64,000 bases of DNA from the NCBI GenBank assembly GCA_021186555.1, contig JAJKFL010000237.1:43260483-43324482 (forward strand), read 5' to 3'. The notes under the pieces were generated by a model that saw nothing but the letters and a program-made list of their open reading frames with translations, made no database searches and was not told the DNA's origin. Position numbers and translations under genes: made by a program. Positions 44,186-55,144 of the stretch are shown here, in pieces. The stretch comes from Reticulitermes speratus. Its lineage: Eukaryota > Arthropoda > Insecta > Blattodea > Rhinotermitidae. Each line of letters opens with the position of its first letter. The stretch's first letter is position 1.

Positions 44186-45030
44186 CGTGATTTCAGACTT
44201 CCGCCGCGATGTTGATGAGATCTGCGCTCTTCTGGAATATTACGCAGCGTCGATTGGTAGTTCTGTACCGACGTTTCGGGACAACATATCGGTGTCATCT
44301 TCAAGGGTCAAGAAGTCCACGAAGAAAATGTTTTCCTCTTGGACTTCTTGACCCTTGAAGATGACACCGATACGTTGTCCCGAAACGTCGGTAAATTTTT
44401 CTTCTTGGACTTCTTGACCCTTGAAAATGGCACCGATACGTTGTCCCGAAACGTCGGTAAAATTTTCTTCTTGGACTTTTTGACCCTTGAAGATGACACC
44501 GATACGTTGTCCCGAAACGTCGGTAACGTTTTCTTCTTGGACTTCTTGACCCTTGAAGATGGCACCGATACGTTGTCCCGAAACGTCGGTAAATTTTTCT
44601 TCTTGGACTTCTTGACCCTTGAAAATGGCACCGATACGTTGTCCCGAAACGTCGGTAACGTTTTCTTCTTGGACTTGACCCTTGAAGATGGCACCGATAC
44701 GTTGTCCCGAAACGTCGGTAAATTTTTCTTCTTGGACTTCTTGACCCTTGAAAATGGCACCGATACGTTGTCCCGCAACGTCGGTAACGTTTTCTTCTTG
44801 GACTTCTTGACCCTTGAAGATGGCACCGATGTTGTCCCGAAACGTCGGTAAAGTTTTCTTCTTGGACTTCTTGAACCTTGTAGATGGTACCGATAGGTTG
44901 TCCCGAAACGTCGGTAAAGTTTTATTCTTGGACTTCTTGAACCTTGAAGATGGCACCGAAACATCCCGAAACGTCGTTAAAGGAATACCACTCTACGCTG
45001 CGTAATATCCCAAAACAGCGCAGATTTCAT
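44186..45030. mobile_element. palindromic element with an internal 66-bp array
   Basis: The left arm CCGCCGCGATGTTGATGAG, ATCTGCGCTCTTCTGG to GACGTTTCGGGACAACATAT mirrors the right end GAAACGTCGTTAAAGG to AACAGCGCAGATTTCAT. It is the same family as 29651-29860. The inner part of the right arm is repeated about ten times, enlarging the element. Confidence 0.75.
44330..44965 (+). repeat. 66-bp tandem array with hammerhead-like motif in each unit
   Basis: The unit is TTTTCTTCTTGGACTTCTTG, ACCCTTGAAGATGGCACCG, ATACGTTGTCCCGAAACG, TCGGTAA(C/A). The 66-bp length is a multiple of three without stops in several frames, hence artefactual frames of 170-238 residues on both strands. One unit lacks six bases (near 44678). 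Alternating (A/G)ATGGCAC and linker variants suggest two-unit amplification. Each unit has TTGAAGA, T, stem GGCAC/GTCCC with one mismatch, and GAAACGTCGGTA. Confidence 0.93.
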
Positions 45031-45079
45031 TATTAAAGAATCACGAATTTGCAAAATTTGTTCTCACAGCAGTTTTGCT

Positions 45080-45240
45080 GAAGATGTCGTTCTTCTGTGA
45101 TGTGACGCTGTGTCGTTAGGTGACTGGTTACCGACGTTTCTTCCTGGACCGTCTGACCCTTGAAGATAAAGGCACCACGGTGCTTCGAAACGTCGGGAAT
45201 TACCCAGCGCCATGCCGTCACATCCCAGAAGCCTCAGCCG
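45080..45240. mobile_element. diverged palindromic element of the same family
   Basis: TCTTCTGTGATGTGACGCTG to TTACCGACGTTT (45091-45145) mirrors GAAACGTCGGGAATTACC to GTCACATCCCAGAAG (45186-45233). Between them is CTTGAAGATAAAGGCACC with a GCACC/GGTGC stem before TTCGAAACG. Confidence 0.65.
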
Positions 45241-45327
45241 TAATAATGAGATGCGCATGACTTACCAACGACAGCATCGGCTCAGCTTTAAGTGTTTACC
45301 AGTAGCCATCTGCCATTACCGCTGTGT

Positions 45328-45360
45328 GGGGGGGGGGGCGTTGGGGGGGGGGGGGGGGGG
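45328..45360 (+). repeat. two poly-G runs (11 and 18)
   Basis: G runs at 45328-45338 and 45343-45360 are separated by CGTT. Confidence 0.9.
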
Positions 45361-45699
45361 CTGGCTGGATAAACCTGTTTCGTGAGCAAGACGAAGCAGC
45401 AACACAAGATGCAGCAGGTGAACAACACGACACAACGCTCGGCGCTCAGGCATGTTCTGTCTAAGGTGGCACAACTGGGCAGGCACACCAACCCTCGGTG
45501 TACCAACTTAATTCGTTCCTCTAAAACGGCTCGCAAGGCGAAAACTCGTAAAACGGAAATTAATTTCATATTACATCCTGTGTCAAATTTTAATTGATAC
45601 CAGAGGTCAAAAATTTCTCCCCAAACACAATTAAGCAGAATCCTTATATTAAAAAGCTGCAAAGTCCTCATCTAATCAAACAAAAAGTCCCCGCATTTT

Positions 45700-45990
45700 A
45701 TGGAATCCAAAGCTTCATTGTCGTGCTCACAACAGCCCGCTCGTCCCTCTCCTGACCCACATTCAATCAATTCACGTCTCCCATCCTAGTTCCTTAACAG
45801 CCTTTAATAATATCATCCTGTCATCTACGCCCAGGTCTTCCAAGTGGTACCTTTCTTTCAGGTTTCCCCACCAAAACCATGCATGCATTTCCCTTCGCTG
45901 CCACTCGTGCTACATGTCCCACCCACCTCATCCCCCACCACTTGACCCCCAGTACAAATCACGAAGCCCCTTCATCACGCACTTTTCTGC
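45700..45990 (-). pseudogene. LINE reverse-transcriptase C terminus, second fragment
   Basis: The minus strand gives GKPERKVPLGRPGRR, a stop, then MGDVN, a stop, and QERDERAVVSTTMKL, collinear with the fragment at 43543-43760. The RPLGRPRRRW-like basic motif and the final WRAVV.T.M motif mark the tail of an insect non-LTR protein. Both copies are damaged at different sites, so they are independent insertions or a very old duplication. Upstream on the minus strand (45880-45990) the match is weak. It is non-functional. Confidence 0.65.
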
Positions 45991-46086
45991 ATCCTCAACC
46001 AACATCACGACGCCATTCAAAATATTCTTTTTTGCTATGCAGTTGGGCCGCTCCCACAATACGTCGGTTGCTGTCGCCACGGCGTG

Positions 46087-46265
46087 GTGCGTCCTCGGGT
46101 TGCGGATGGAGGAACGGCCTCCGGATATGGAGGGTAGCTGCGAATACATTGAATAAGCAGTCGCGGAGAGCCGAAAAGGGATGGTCCTCCAGCTTGGGGG
46201 TTGAGCGAGGTGCTAACAACTCCTCACCGTAAAAAATTATCACGTTATGAAACATCTGACAAAGC
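46087..46265 (+). mobile_element. probable LINE 5' region fragment
   Basis: TTGAATAAGCAGTCGCGGAG, AGGTGCTAACAACTCCTCACC and AAACATCTGACAAAGCCTCGG match 52300-52445. I remember such a leader ahead of the endonuclease domain of insect LINEs. No endonuclease coding follows. Confidence 0.5.
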
Positions 46266-46544
46266 CTCGGATATGGACTGATTATTTGGATGCGGACAGG
46301 TGGCGGGCTGTTGTGAATGCGGTAATGAACCTTCGGGTTTTATAACATGTGGGGTATGTCTTGACTAGCTGACGACCTGTTAGCTTCTCACGAAGGACTG
46401 TGCTGCATGGAGTTAGTTAGTTGAGCTGCTCGGATATTCATCACCGTCACCACAAAATCCACTCACTGAACCTCATCCCACCAGTACAGTACAGTCCGTG
46501 AGTTTCCACAGACACTGCACTTCGTCCAGCAGTCCCCACAGGAC
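46266..46544. other. spacer
   Basis: Nothing recognised. Confidence 0.4.
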
Positions 46545-46740
46545 CGCCAGTACACGAGTGGCCACGCCCTGAACGCAGACAGACCCGGCGTTCGAATCCC
46601 AGAGGAGGCACGGTTCCTATCTTCACCATGGCCCAGACTGTATCCGGGATTCAACCAACCTCCTAGCCCGAGGGTGGTGGGACTAGCCCCTCGGGGTTAA
46701 AGCTGCCGGGGTGTGAGGTCAGCCACTCACATCACTCTTT
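46545..46740 (+). mobile_element. degenerate SINE family 2
   Basis: GGCGTTCGAATCCCAGAGG (B box), AACCAACCTCCTAGCCC and GGGTTAAAGCTGCCGGGGTG followed by CCACTCACATCAC are in family-2 order. The head is too diverged to define. Confidence 0.55.
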
Positions 46741-46944
46741 ATCTAACCTAAAGCTCTTAACGTCCTTCTGCGACTCTTGGTAGTACCGGGACATGACGCC
46801 GTGAGACCAGTAAAATTCCCCTGCCGCCTCCAGCGTTAGGGTAAACGAGTGACGTGTTAACAGCTGAAAGCACGACGGCAGTGACGGGTACGTACCGTCT
46901 GTCTTGACCACACACATCTACCCTGAGGTTGGAAGCCAGCAACA

Positions 46945-47055
46945 CGCTCTCCGAGTGTGGATCTCAGAAAAAACAAAGATTATTTCCCTATACAGCATTA
47001 ACTGGGCTGTATTTGTAATGGAGACTACTGTGTTCTCTGTGAGGTAAGAATTACT
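46945..47055 (+). repeat. single diverged 114-bp monomer
   Basis: GTGTGGATCTCAGAAAAAAC, GATTATTTCCCTATACAGC, ATTAACTGGGCTGTATTTG and TGTGTTCTCTGTGAGGTA align across one whole unit. It shows a non-amplified state of the sequence. Confidence 0.7.
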
Positions 47056-47070
47056 GGCGCACTTGCCCAA

Positions 47071-47184
47071 CATGGCCGTGCCGCGGTCAGTCGCCGGTTT
47101 CACACCGCGGAGGCCCGGGTATGATCCCTGGCCAGTCCATGTGAGATTTGTGGTGGACAAAGTGTAACTGTAACAGGTTTTTCT
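47071..47184 (+). mobile_element. SINE family 3 head attached to the 91-bp array
   Basis: CATGGCCGTGCCGCGGTCAG, GGAGGCCCGGGTATGATCCC (B box with one change), CAGTCCATGTGAGATTTGTG and CAAAGTGTAACTGTAACAGG run straight into the array. Confidence 0.82.
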
Positions 47185-50100
47185 CCCAGTACTTCAGTTT
47201 TCCCCTGTCAGTATCATTCCACCAATGCTCCATACTCATTCACACATCTACCACCAACGCTGTATAATGTTTCTCTCCCAGTACTTCAGTTTTCCCCTGT
47301 CAGTATCATTCCACCAATGCTCCATACTCATTCACACATCTACCACCAACGCTGTATAATGTTTCTCTCCCAGTACTTCAGTTTTCCCCTGTCAGTATCA
47401 TTCCACCAATGCTCCATACTCATTCATACATCTACCACCAACGCTGTATAATCTTTCTCTCCCAGTACTTCAGTTTTCCCCTGTCAGTATCATTCCACCA
47501 ATGCTCCATACTCATTCATACATCTACCACCAACGCTGTATAATGTTTCTCTCCCAGTACTTCAGTTTTCCCCTGTCAGTATCATTCCACCAATGCTCCA
47601 TACTCATTCATACATCTACCACCAACGCTGTATAATGTTTCTCTCCCAGTACTTCAGTTTTCCCCTGTCAGTATCATTCCACCAATGCTCCATACTCATT
47701 CAAACATCTACCACCAACGCTGTATAATGTTTCTCTCCCAGTACTTCAGTTTTCCCCTGTCAGTATCATTCCACCAATGCTCCATACTCATTCATACATT
47801 TACCACCAACGCTGTATAATGTTTCTCTCCCAGTACTTCAGTTTTCCCCTGTCAGTATCATTCCACCAATGCTCCATACTCATTCATACATCTACCACCA
47901 ACGCTGTATAATGTTCCTCTCCCAGTACTTCAGTTTTCCCCTGTCAGTATCATTCCACCAATGCTCCATACTCATTCACACATCTACCACCAACGCTGTA
48001 TAATGTTTCTCTCCCAGTACTTCAGTTTTCCCCTGTCAGTATCATTCCACCAATGCTCCATACTCATTCACACATCTACCACCAACGCTGTATAATGTTT
48101 CTCTCCCAGTACTTCAGTTTTCCCTTGTCAGTATCATTCCACCAATGCTCCATACTCATTCATACATCTACCACCAACGCTGTATAATGTTTCTCTCCCA
48201 GTACTTCAGTTTTCCCCTGTCAGTATCATTCCACCAATGCTCCATACTCATTCATACATCTACCACCAACGCTGTATAATGTTTCTCTCCCAGTACTTCA
48301 GTTTTCCCTGTCAGTATCATTCCACCAATGCTCCATACTCATTCATACATCTACCACCAACGCTGTATAATGTTCCTCTCCCAGTACTTCAGTTTTCCCC
48401 TGTCAGTATCATTCCACCAATGCTCCATACTCATTCAACATCTACCACCAACGCTGTATAATGTTTCTCTCCCAGTACTTCAGTTTTCCCCTGTCAGTAT
48501 CATTCCACCAATGCTCCATACTCATTCACACATCTACCACCAACGCTGTATAATGTTTCTCTCCCAGTACTTCAGTTTTCCCTTGTCAGTATCATTCCAC
48601 CAATGCTCCATACTCATTCATACATCTACCACCAACGCTGTATAATGTTTCTCTCCCAGTACTTCAGTTTTTCCCTGTCAGTATCATTCCACCAATGCTC
48701 CATACTCATTCATACATCTACCACCAACGCTGTATAATGTTTCTCTCCCAGTACTTCAGTTTTCCCTGTCAGTATCATTCCACCAATGCTCCATACTCAT
48801 TCATACATCTACCACCAACGCTGTATAATGTTTCTCTCCCAGTACTTCAGTTTTCCCCTGTCAGTATCATTCCACCAATGCTCCATACTCATTCAACATC
48901 TACCACCAACCTGTATAATGTTTTCTTCCCAGTACTTCAGTTTTCCCCTGTCAGTATCATTCCACCAATGCTCCATACTCATTCATACATTTACCACCAA
49001 CGCTGTATAATGTTTCTTCCCAGTACTTCAGTTTTCCCCTGTCAGTATCATTCCACCAATGCTCCATACTCATTCATACATCTACCACCAACGCTGTATA
49101 ATGTTCCTCCCAGTACTTCAGTTTTCCCCTGTCAGTATCATTCCACCAATGCTCCATACTCATTCATACATCTACCACCAACGCTGTATAATGTTTCTCT
49201 CCCAGTACTTCAGTTTCCCCTGTCAGTATCATTCCACCAATGTTCCATACTCATTCATACATCTACCACCAACGCTGTATAATGTTTTCTCCCAGTACTT
49301 CAGTTTTCCCTGTCAGTATCATTCCACCAATGCTCCATACTCATTCATACATCTACCACCAACCCTGTATAATGTTTCTTTCCAGTACTTCAGTTTCCCG
49401 TCAGTATCATTCCAGCCCAAAGCTCCATACTCATTCATACATCTACCACCAACCTGTATAATGTTTCTTCCCAGTACTTCAGTTTCCCCTGTCAGTATCA
49501 TTCCACCAATGCTCCATACTCATTCATACATGTACCACCAACCTGTATAATGTTTCTTCTCCCAGTACTTCAGTTTCCCCTGTCAGTATCATTCCACCAT
49601 GCTCCATACTCATTCATACATCTACCACCAACCCTGTATAATGTTTCTTTCCCAGTACTTCAGTTTCCCCTGTCAGTATCATTCCACCAATGCTCCATAC
49701 TCATTCATACATCTACCACCAACGCTGTATAATGTTTCTTTCCCAGTACTTCAGTTTCCCTGTCAGTATCATTCCACCAATGCTCCATACTCATTCATAC
49801 ATCTACCACCAACCCTGTATAATGTTTCTTTCCCAGTACTTCAGTTTCCCCTGTCAGTATCATTCCACCAATGCTCCATACTCATTCATACATCTACCAT
49901 CAACCCTGTATAATGTTTCTTTCCCAGTACTTCAGTTTTCCCCTGTCAGTATCATTCCACCAATGCTCCATACTCATTCATACATGTACCACCAACGCTG
50001 TATAATGTTTCTCTCCCAGTACTTCAGTTTCCCCTGTCAGTATCATTCCACCAATGCTCCATACTCATTCATACATCTACCACCAACCCTGTATAATGTT

Positions 50101-51533
50101 TCTTTCCGCAGTACTTCAGTTTCCCCTGTCAGTATCATTCCACCAATGCTCCATACTCATTCATACATCTACCACCAACCCTGTATAATGTTTCTTTCCC
50201 AGTACTTCAGTTTCCCCTGTCAGTATCATTCCACCAATGCTCCATACTCATTCATACATCTACCACCAACCCTGTATAATGTTTCTTTCCCAGTACTTCA
50301 GTTTCCCGTCAGTATCATTCCACCAATGCTCCATACTCATTCATACATCTACCACCAACGCTGTATAATGTTTCTTCCCAGTACTTCAGTTTCCCCTGTC
50401 AGTATCATTCCACCAATGCTCCATACTCATTCATACATGTACCACCAACGCTGTATAATGTTTCTTTCCCAGTACTTCAGTTTCCCCTGTCAGTATCATT
50501 CCACCAATGCTCCATACTCATTCATACATCTACCACCAACCCTGTATAATGTTTCTTTCCCAGTACTTCAGTTTCCCCTGTCAGTATCATTCCACCAATG
50601 CTCCATACTCATTCATACATCTACCACCAACGCTGTATAATGTTTCTTTCCCAGTACTTCAGTTTCCCCTGTCAGTATCATTCCACCAATGCTCCATACT
50701 CATTCATACATCTACCACCAACCTGTATAATGTTTCTTTCCCAGTACTTCAGTTTCCCCTGTCAGTATCATTCCACCAATGCTCCATACTCATTCATACA
50801 TCTACCACCAACCCTGTATAATGTTTCTTTCCCAGTACTTCAGTTTCCCTGTCAGTATCATTCCACCAATGCTCCATACTCATTCATACATCTACCACCA
50901 ACCCTGTATAATGTTTCTTTCCCAGTACTTCAGTTTCCCCTGTCAGTATCATTCCACCAATGCTCCATACTCATTCATACATCTACCACCAACCCTGTAT
51001 AATGTTTCTTTCCCAGTACTTCAGTTTCCCCTGTCAGTATCATTCCACCAATGCTCCATACTCATTCATACATCTACCACCAACCCTGTATAATGTTTCT
51101 TTCCCAGTACTTCAGTTTCCCCTGTCAGTATCATTCCACCAATGCTCCATACTCATTCATACATCTACCACCAACCCTGTATAATGTTTCTTTCCCAGTA
51201 CTTCAGTTTCCCCTGTCAGTATCATTCCACCAATGCTCCATACTCATTCACACATCTACCACCAACCTGTATAATGTTTCTTTCCGAGTACTTCAGTTTC
51301 CCCTGTCAGTATCATTCCACCAACGCTCCATACTCATTCATCCATCTACCACCAACGCTGTATAATGTTTTCTCTCCCAGTACTTCAGTTTCCCCTGTCA
51401 GTATCATTCGACCAATGCTCCATACTCATTCATACATCTACCACCAACGCTGTATAATGTTTGTCTCCCAGTACTTCAGTTTCCCCTGTCAGTATCATTC
51501 CACCAATGTTCCATACTCATTCATTCATCTACA
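47185..51533 (+). repeat. 91-bp tandem array, locus C, about 48 copies
   Basis: Same unit as loci A and B. Two subfamilies occupy separate domains. Left of about 49200 units have four T before CCCC, and GCTGTATAATGTTTCTCTCCC. From about 49350 to 51290 units have three T, and CCTGTATAATGTTTCTTTCCC. The last three units return to the other type. The frames of up to 316 residues are artefacts. Confidence 0.97.
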
Positions 51534-51534
51534 T

Positions 51535-51660
51535 GTTGCTCTTACCAGAAAGACAAACGGGCGAAGCCTGGGAACCTTTGAAAAGGCAGTGCTCTTTCGG
51601 AATTCGGGCAGCATTCGATATAAAATTACTGTTTCCTTTATTTGCCAAACGGGAGAGTCG
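51535..51660 (+). repeat. conserved block closing 91-bp locus C
   Basis: CTTACCAGAAAGACAAACGG, GCGAAGCCTGGGAACCTT and TCTTTCGGAATTCGGGCAGC align with 37722-37830. Read on the minus strand it gives KEHCLFKGSQASPVCLSGKS, and a similar string is read at 59 kb, but I know no protein with it. Confidence 0.65.
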
Positions 51661-52299
51661 TGGTAACGCGGCCTCAGAGTGACGATCAACATTCACCCTC
51701 CCCCGAGCACTCATTTCGCCGCCATATTTCCCACGTGCTCTTCTCTGGAGTCCAACACGCATACACTACAAGCACTGTATCCTTGACGAACGCACAGTAT
51801 TTAATGGACAGAGCACACAGCAGTCTGAGTGTTCAACTGCTTAAACACAGCACACACACAAACCTGTCTGAACATTCAACAAGCCAGAGAATGACCGCAG
51901 CGCGCAACACTCTCAACCCGTTCCCTGTTTTTGTCCCTACATATGACTTTCCACACAAACACTCAGATTTTAACAGACACTGCAAAACTGGCCAAGGTCT
52001 TAGCAACAGATTTACAATCGATCATAATTGATATCTCGTAAACGGCTAGATTTAGAATCGATTATATTGACCAGTTGTGTTTAGGTTACTGATACAAGTG
52101 GACTAAATACTATTGTACTTTAACAATGTGTAATTATATATTGACATGTCCTATATCAATGTATTTTGATCAACAGGATAAATAAATGATGATGATGATG
52201 ACGATCAAACTTTTTCTCCAGCCTCATCTTGCACCTCACAGAAAACACAAACCAAGGTCGACGAGCTATCACAAATACACGCAGGTGTTCCCAGACACG
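51661..52299. other. spacer, AT-rich on the right, ATG microsatellite
   Basis: An ATGATGATGATGATGACG run follows ATAAATAA at about 52180-52203 and may be a LINE 3' tail. The 129-residue frame at 51642 has no recognisable domain. Confidence 0.4.
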
Positions 52300-52445
52300 A
52301 AGCGTGGTTGCCAATATACTGAACAAGCAGTAGCGGACAGCCGACAAGGGTAGGTACTCCAACCTCAGGGTCGGGCGAGGGGCTAACAACCCCTCAACGT
52401 AAAAAATCAGCATGTTACGAAATGTTACACACGGCCTCGAAACTT
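52300..52445 (+). mobile_element. probable LINE 5' region fragment, second copy
   Basis: ACTGAACAAGCAGTAGCGGAC, GGGGCTAACAACCCCTCAAC and GTTACACACGGCCTCGAAAC match 46140-46265. Confidence 0.5.
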
Positions 52446-53130
52446 AGTTTAAATTCTGCGAATTCCTGCTGCCATTCTGTCCAAAATGTCGCGCCCTCCC
52501 GCTTGCCGTCTAAAATACAAGGCTGAAACTTGGCAACACAGCAGAATCAGCCGCTTTGCCATGCAGCAGTGAAAGACACAACGGGAACAAGTGGAGCCCA
52601 GAGTCACAGATGAAATCTGTGACGAAAGCCGCAGAATACGCGCCCTTTGACCATAAAACAAATCAAGATATGTTTATAAACAACTTAACCACCAGTAGTT
52701 TTGTTACAAATCAACAACTATAACAATAAACTGATACAACTGGCAGATCAAACTACCGCGGGATGTCATGAAATATCAACTGACACGGGAACGGAACACG
52801 GCACGTCCACTGAAGAGGCTTCGGGGTTGTTATACTGCGACCGGGACGGGTCATGAGGCCTGAGTCCTTGCAACTGTGATGATGACGACGACGACGACGA
52901 CGAAATGTACGAAGTGCAATGCTGCCTGCTGTTACACAACTTGGTCTCCAACATTAAGGGAATGACAAAGGCTGATGGTGTGTGAGCACAGGGTGATCAG
53001 GAAATGGCGATACTGGTGGTCACACCCAGACTGTAGCACAAGAAGCTCGCTCACAAGCCCGGAACACTGATTTTCGTTTTAAAAAAAACTGATCTACAAG
53101 GTACACGTGTACCGACACGTTTGGCCTTTC
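52446..53130. other. spacer with GAC microsatellite
   Basis: GATGATGACGACGACGACG lies near 52878-52900. No gene is supported. Confidence 0.4.
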
Positions 53131-53139
53131 AGATACAGT

Positions 53140-53600
53140 CACTGTCAAATGGCGCAAGGTACCTTGGGCCCTCGTACCGGCACGTACAACTGGTGTTAAG
53201 GACGGTCGTTCCGCGAGTAGTGGTAGGGATCGAACGGATGGTCAACGAAGACCTTGGAGAACCACTGGTTGGAATGCGCCCAATTCTCTTGCGATATGAC
53301 GCGTGCTTTCCCACGGCTCTCGTTTCACAGCTGCAATTATGGCATACCGATTGCCCGGTGTCGCTACAGCCCGAGGGCGACCTGCATTCCCGACTGCCGC
53401 ACATGTTGTACTTCTTGTCCGACGGCGACGCTGATACAATGGTGGAAACACATCGGCGTCTGTATAACGTCCACCAGTACAACGTAGCGCGTATTTCCGT
53501 GCATGTCGCAGTATTCGTCGTGCGTCTGTTCCGTGACCATTTGATCACAAATGATTCCTGCGGTACGCCGTGTCTTCAGCGCGCTTTACCGTCTGAGAAA
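53140..53600 (-). pseudogene. DDE-type transposase, N-terminal helix-turn-helix remnant
   Basis: The minus strand has RYAIIAAVKREPWEST then RHIARELGAFQPVVLQ (53242-53451 frame), a helix-turn-helix pattern with the typical ST(R)xIAxELG wording of insect IS630/Tc1-mariner-like transposases. After one frame change DHPFDPYHYSRND follows (about 53200-53240), corresponding to the usual LHPYHYSR segment after the DNA-binding domain. Upstream GRPRAV (near 53350) fits the GRP linker. The catalytic DDE domain is absent. Several stops and shifts make it a dead N-terminal fragment. The overlapping 176-residue plus-strand frame is a shadow. Confidence 0.6.
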
Positions 53601-53619
53601 TTGGTTACCTCACTTGACG

Positions 53620-53682
53620 GTGACATGTATCAGGTGACATGTGTCAGGTGACATGTATCAGGTGACATGTATCAGCAAGAAT
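53620..53682 (+). repeat. 14-bp short tandem repeat, about 4 copies
   Basis: TGACATGTATCAGG is repeated with one TGT(G) variant. Confidence 0.85.
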
Positions 53683-53805
53683 TAACGTCTCAGGTGTATG
53701 TGGCACATTTTCGACCAATTTTTTAAAACAACGAATCACACTGTGGGCAGCTTTTGCGCGAATTTCGTTTCACCCTCTGCACATCGTATGTCCGACATCT
53801 ATACT

Positions 53806-53976
53806 CTGCGAGATTTCAGGTTCTCACGGCGGTGTCTGTGAAGATTACGGTCTTTGGTACACAGGACCAATGTCTAAGGAGAACTTGCTCTGTCTTCGGC
53901 GTGGAGGAGCAAACCGTAGTGGGCATAGGAACAGGAAGCAGATACCAATCGACGCGGAGTGACACTCCGCAATACC
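53806..53976. mobile_element. partial fold-back element end next to the 100-bp array
   Basis: GATTTCAGGTTCTCACGGCGG (53812) with TGAAGATTACGGTCTTTGG resembles the outer arm of the palindromic family (26318, 44186). Its first bases are the reverse complement of GCTGTGAGAACCTCAAATGTC, the start of the array unit at 53977. Confidence 0.5.
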
Positions 53977-54978
53977 GCTGTGAGAACCTCAAATGTCGCA
54001 CGGTATCCCACATCCTAGCCACAACTTCTGCACATCTCGATCACTTCCTCCCACGTCAGTGTACCAGACGCTATACCGCTGTGAGAACCTCAAATGTCGC
54101 ACGGTATCCCACATCCTAGCCACAACTTCTGCACACCTCATCACTTCCTCCCACGTCAGTGTACCTGACGCTATACCGCTGTGAGAACCTCAAATGTCGC
54201 ACGGTATCCCACATCCTAGCCACAACTTCTGCACATCTCGATCACTTCCTCCCACGTCAGTGTACCAGACGCTATACCGCTGTGAGAACCTCAAATGTCG
54301 CACGGTATCCCACATCCTAGCCACAACTTCTGCACACCTCATCACTTCCTCCCACGTCAGTGTACCAGACGCTATACCGCTGTGAGAACCTCAAATGTCG
54401 CACGGTATCCCACATCCTAGCCACAACTTCTGCACATCTCGATCACTTCCTCCCACGTCAGTGTACCAGACGCTATACCGCTGTGAGAACCTCAAATGTC
54501 GCACGGTATCCCACATCCTAGCCACAACTTCTGCACACCTCGATCACTTCCTCCCACGTCAGTGTACCAGACGCTATACCGCTGTGAGAACCTCAAATGT
54601 CGCACGGTATCCCACATCCTAGCCACTTCTGCACACCTCGATCACTTCCTCCCACGTCAGTGTACCAGACGCTATACCGCTGTGAGAACCTCAAATGTCG
54701 CACGGTATCCCACATCCTAGCCACTTCTGCACACCTCGATCACTTCCTCCCACGTCAGTGTACCAGACGCTATACCGCTGTGAGAACCTCAAATGTCGCA
54801 CGGTATCCCACATCCTAGCCACAACTTCTGCACATCTCGATCACTTCCTCCCACGTCAGTGTACCAGACGCTATACCGCTGTGAGAACCTCAAATGTCGC
54901 ACGGTATCCCACATCCTAGCCACAACTTCTGCACACCTCATCACTTCCTCCCACGTCAGTGTACCAGACGCTATACTG
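53977..54978 (+). repeat. 98-101-bp tandem array, 10 copies
   Basis: The unit runs GCTGTGAGAACCTCAAATG, TCGCACGGTATCCCACATCC, TAGCCACAACTTCTGCACA, TCTCGATCACTTCCTCCC, ACGTCAGTGTACCAGACGC, TATACC. 101-bp units (CATCTCGATCAC) alternate with 100-bp units (CACCTCATCAC) in the left half, showing two-unit amplification. Two units lose AAC (98 bp). Confidence 0.96.
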
Positions 54979-55144
54979 CCTGAAGGACAGAACTGACCCA
55001 CACCTGAGCAAACAGTTCTGAGAACTGCTCTTTGTGCATGGAGCTGTGACACGTTTGTTTTGGGTTATGGCAAATTTGAACGTAAAGTTGCGTTATGTGT
55101 GTCGCGATTGGTAGCGGCACAGAAGGAACTTGTGGACAGATTAG
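54979..55144. other. short spacer
   Basis: Nothing recognised. Confidence 0.4.

Noticed and set aside
44240-44964. 238- and 218-residue minus-strand frames and a 170-residue plus frame
   Set aside because: They are products of a 66-bp unit without stops inside a palindromic element; no protein family is recognisable.
49690-50640. 316-residue open frame and many similar 74-195 residue frames in the 91-bp arrays
   Set aside because: They consist only of the stop-poor tandem unit read through; they exist in several registers and shift whenever a unit changes length.
53121-53651. 176-residue plus-strand frame
   Set aside because: It is the shadow of the minus-strand transposase remnant, where the recognisable helix-turn-helix motif lies.
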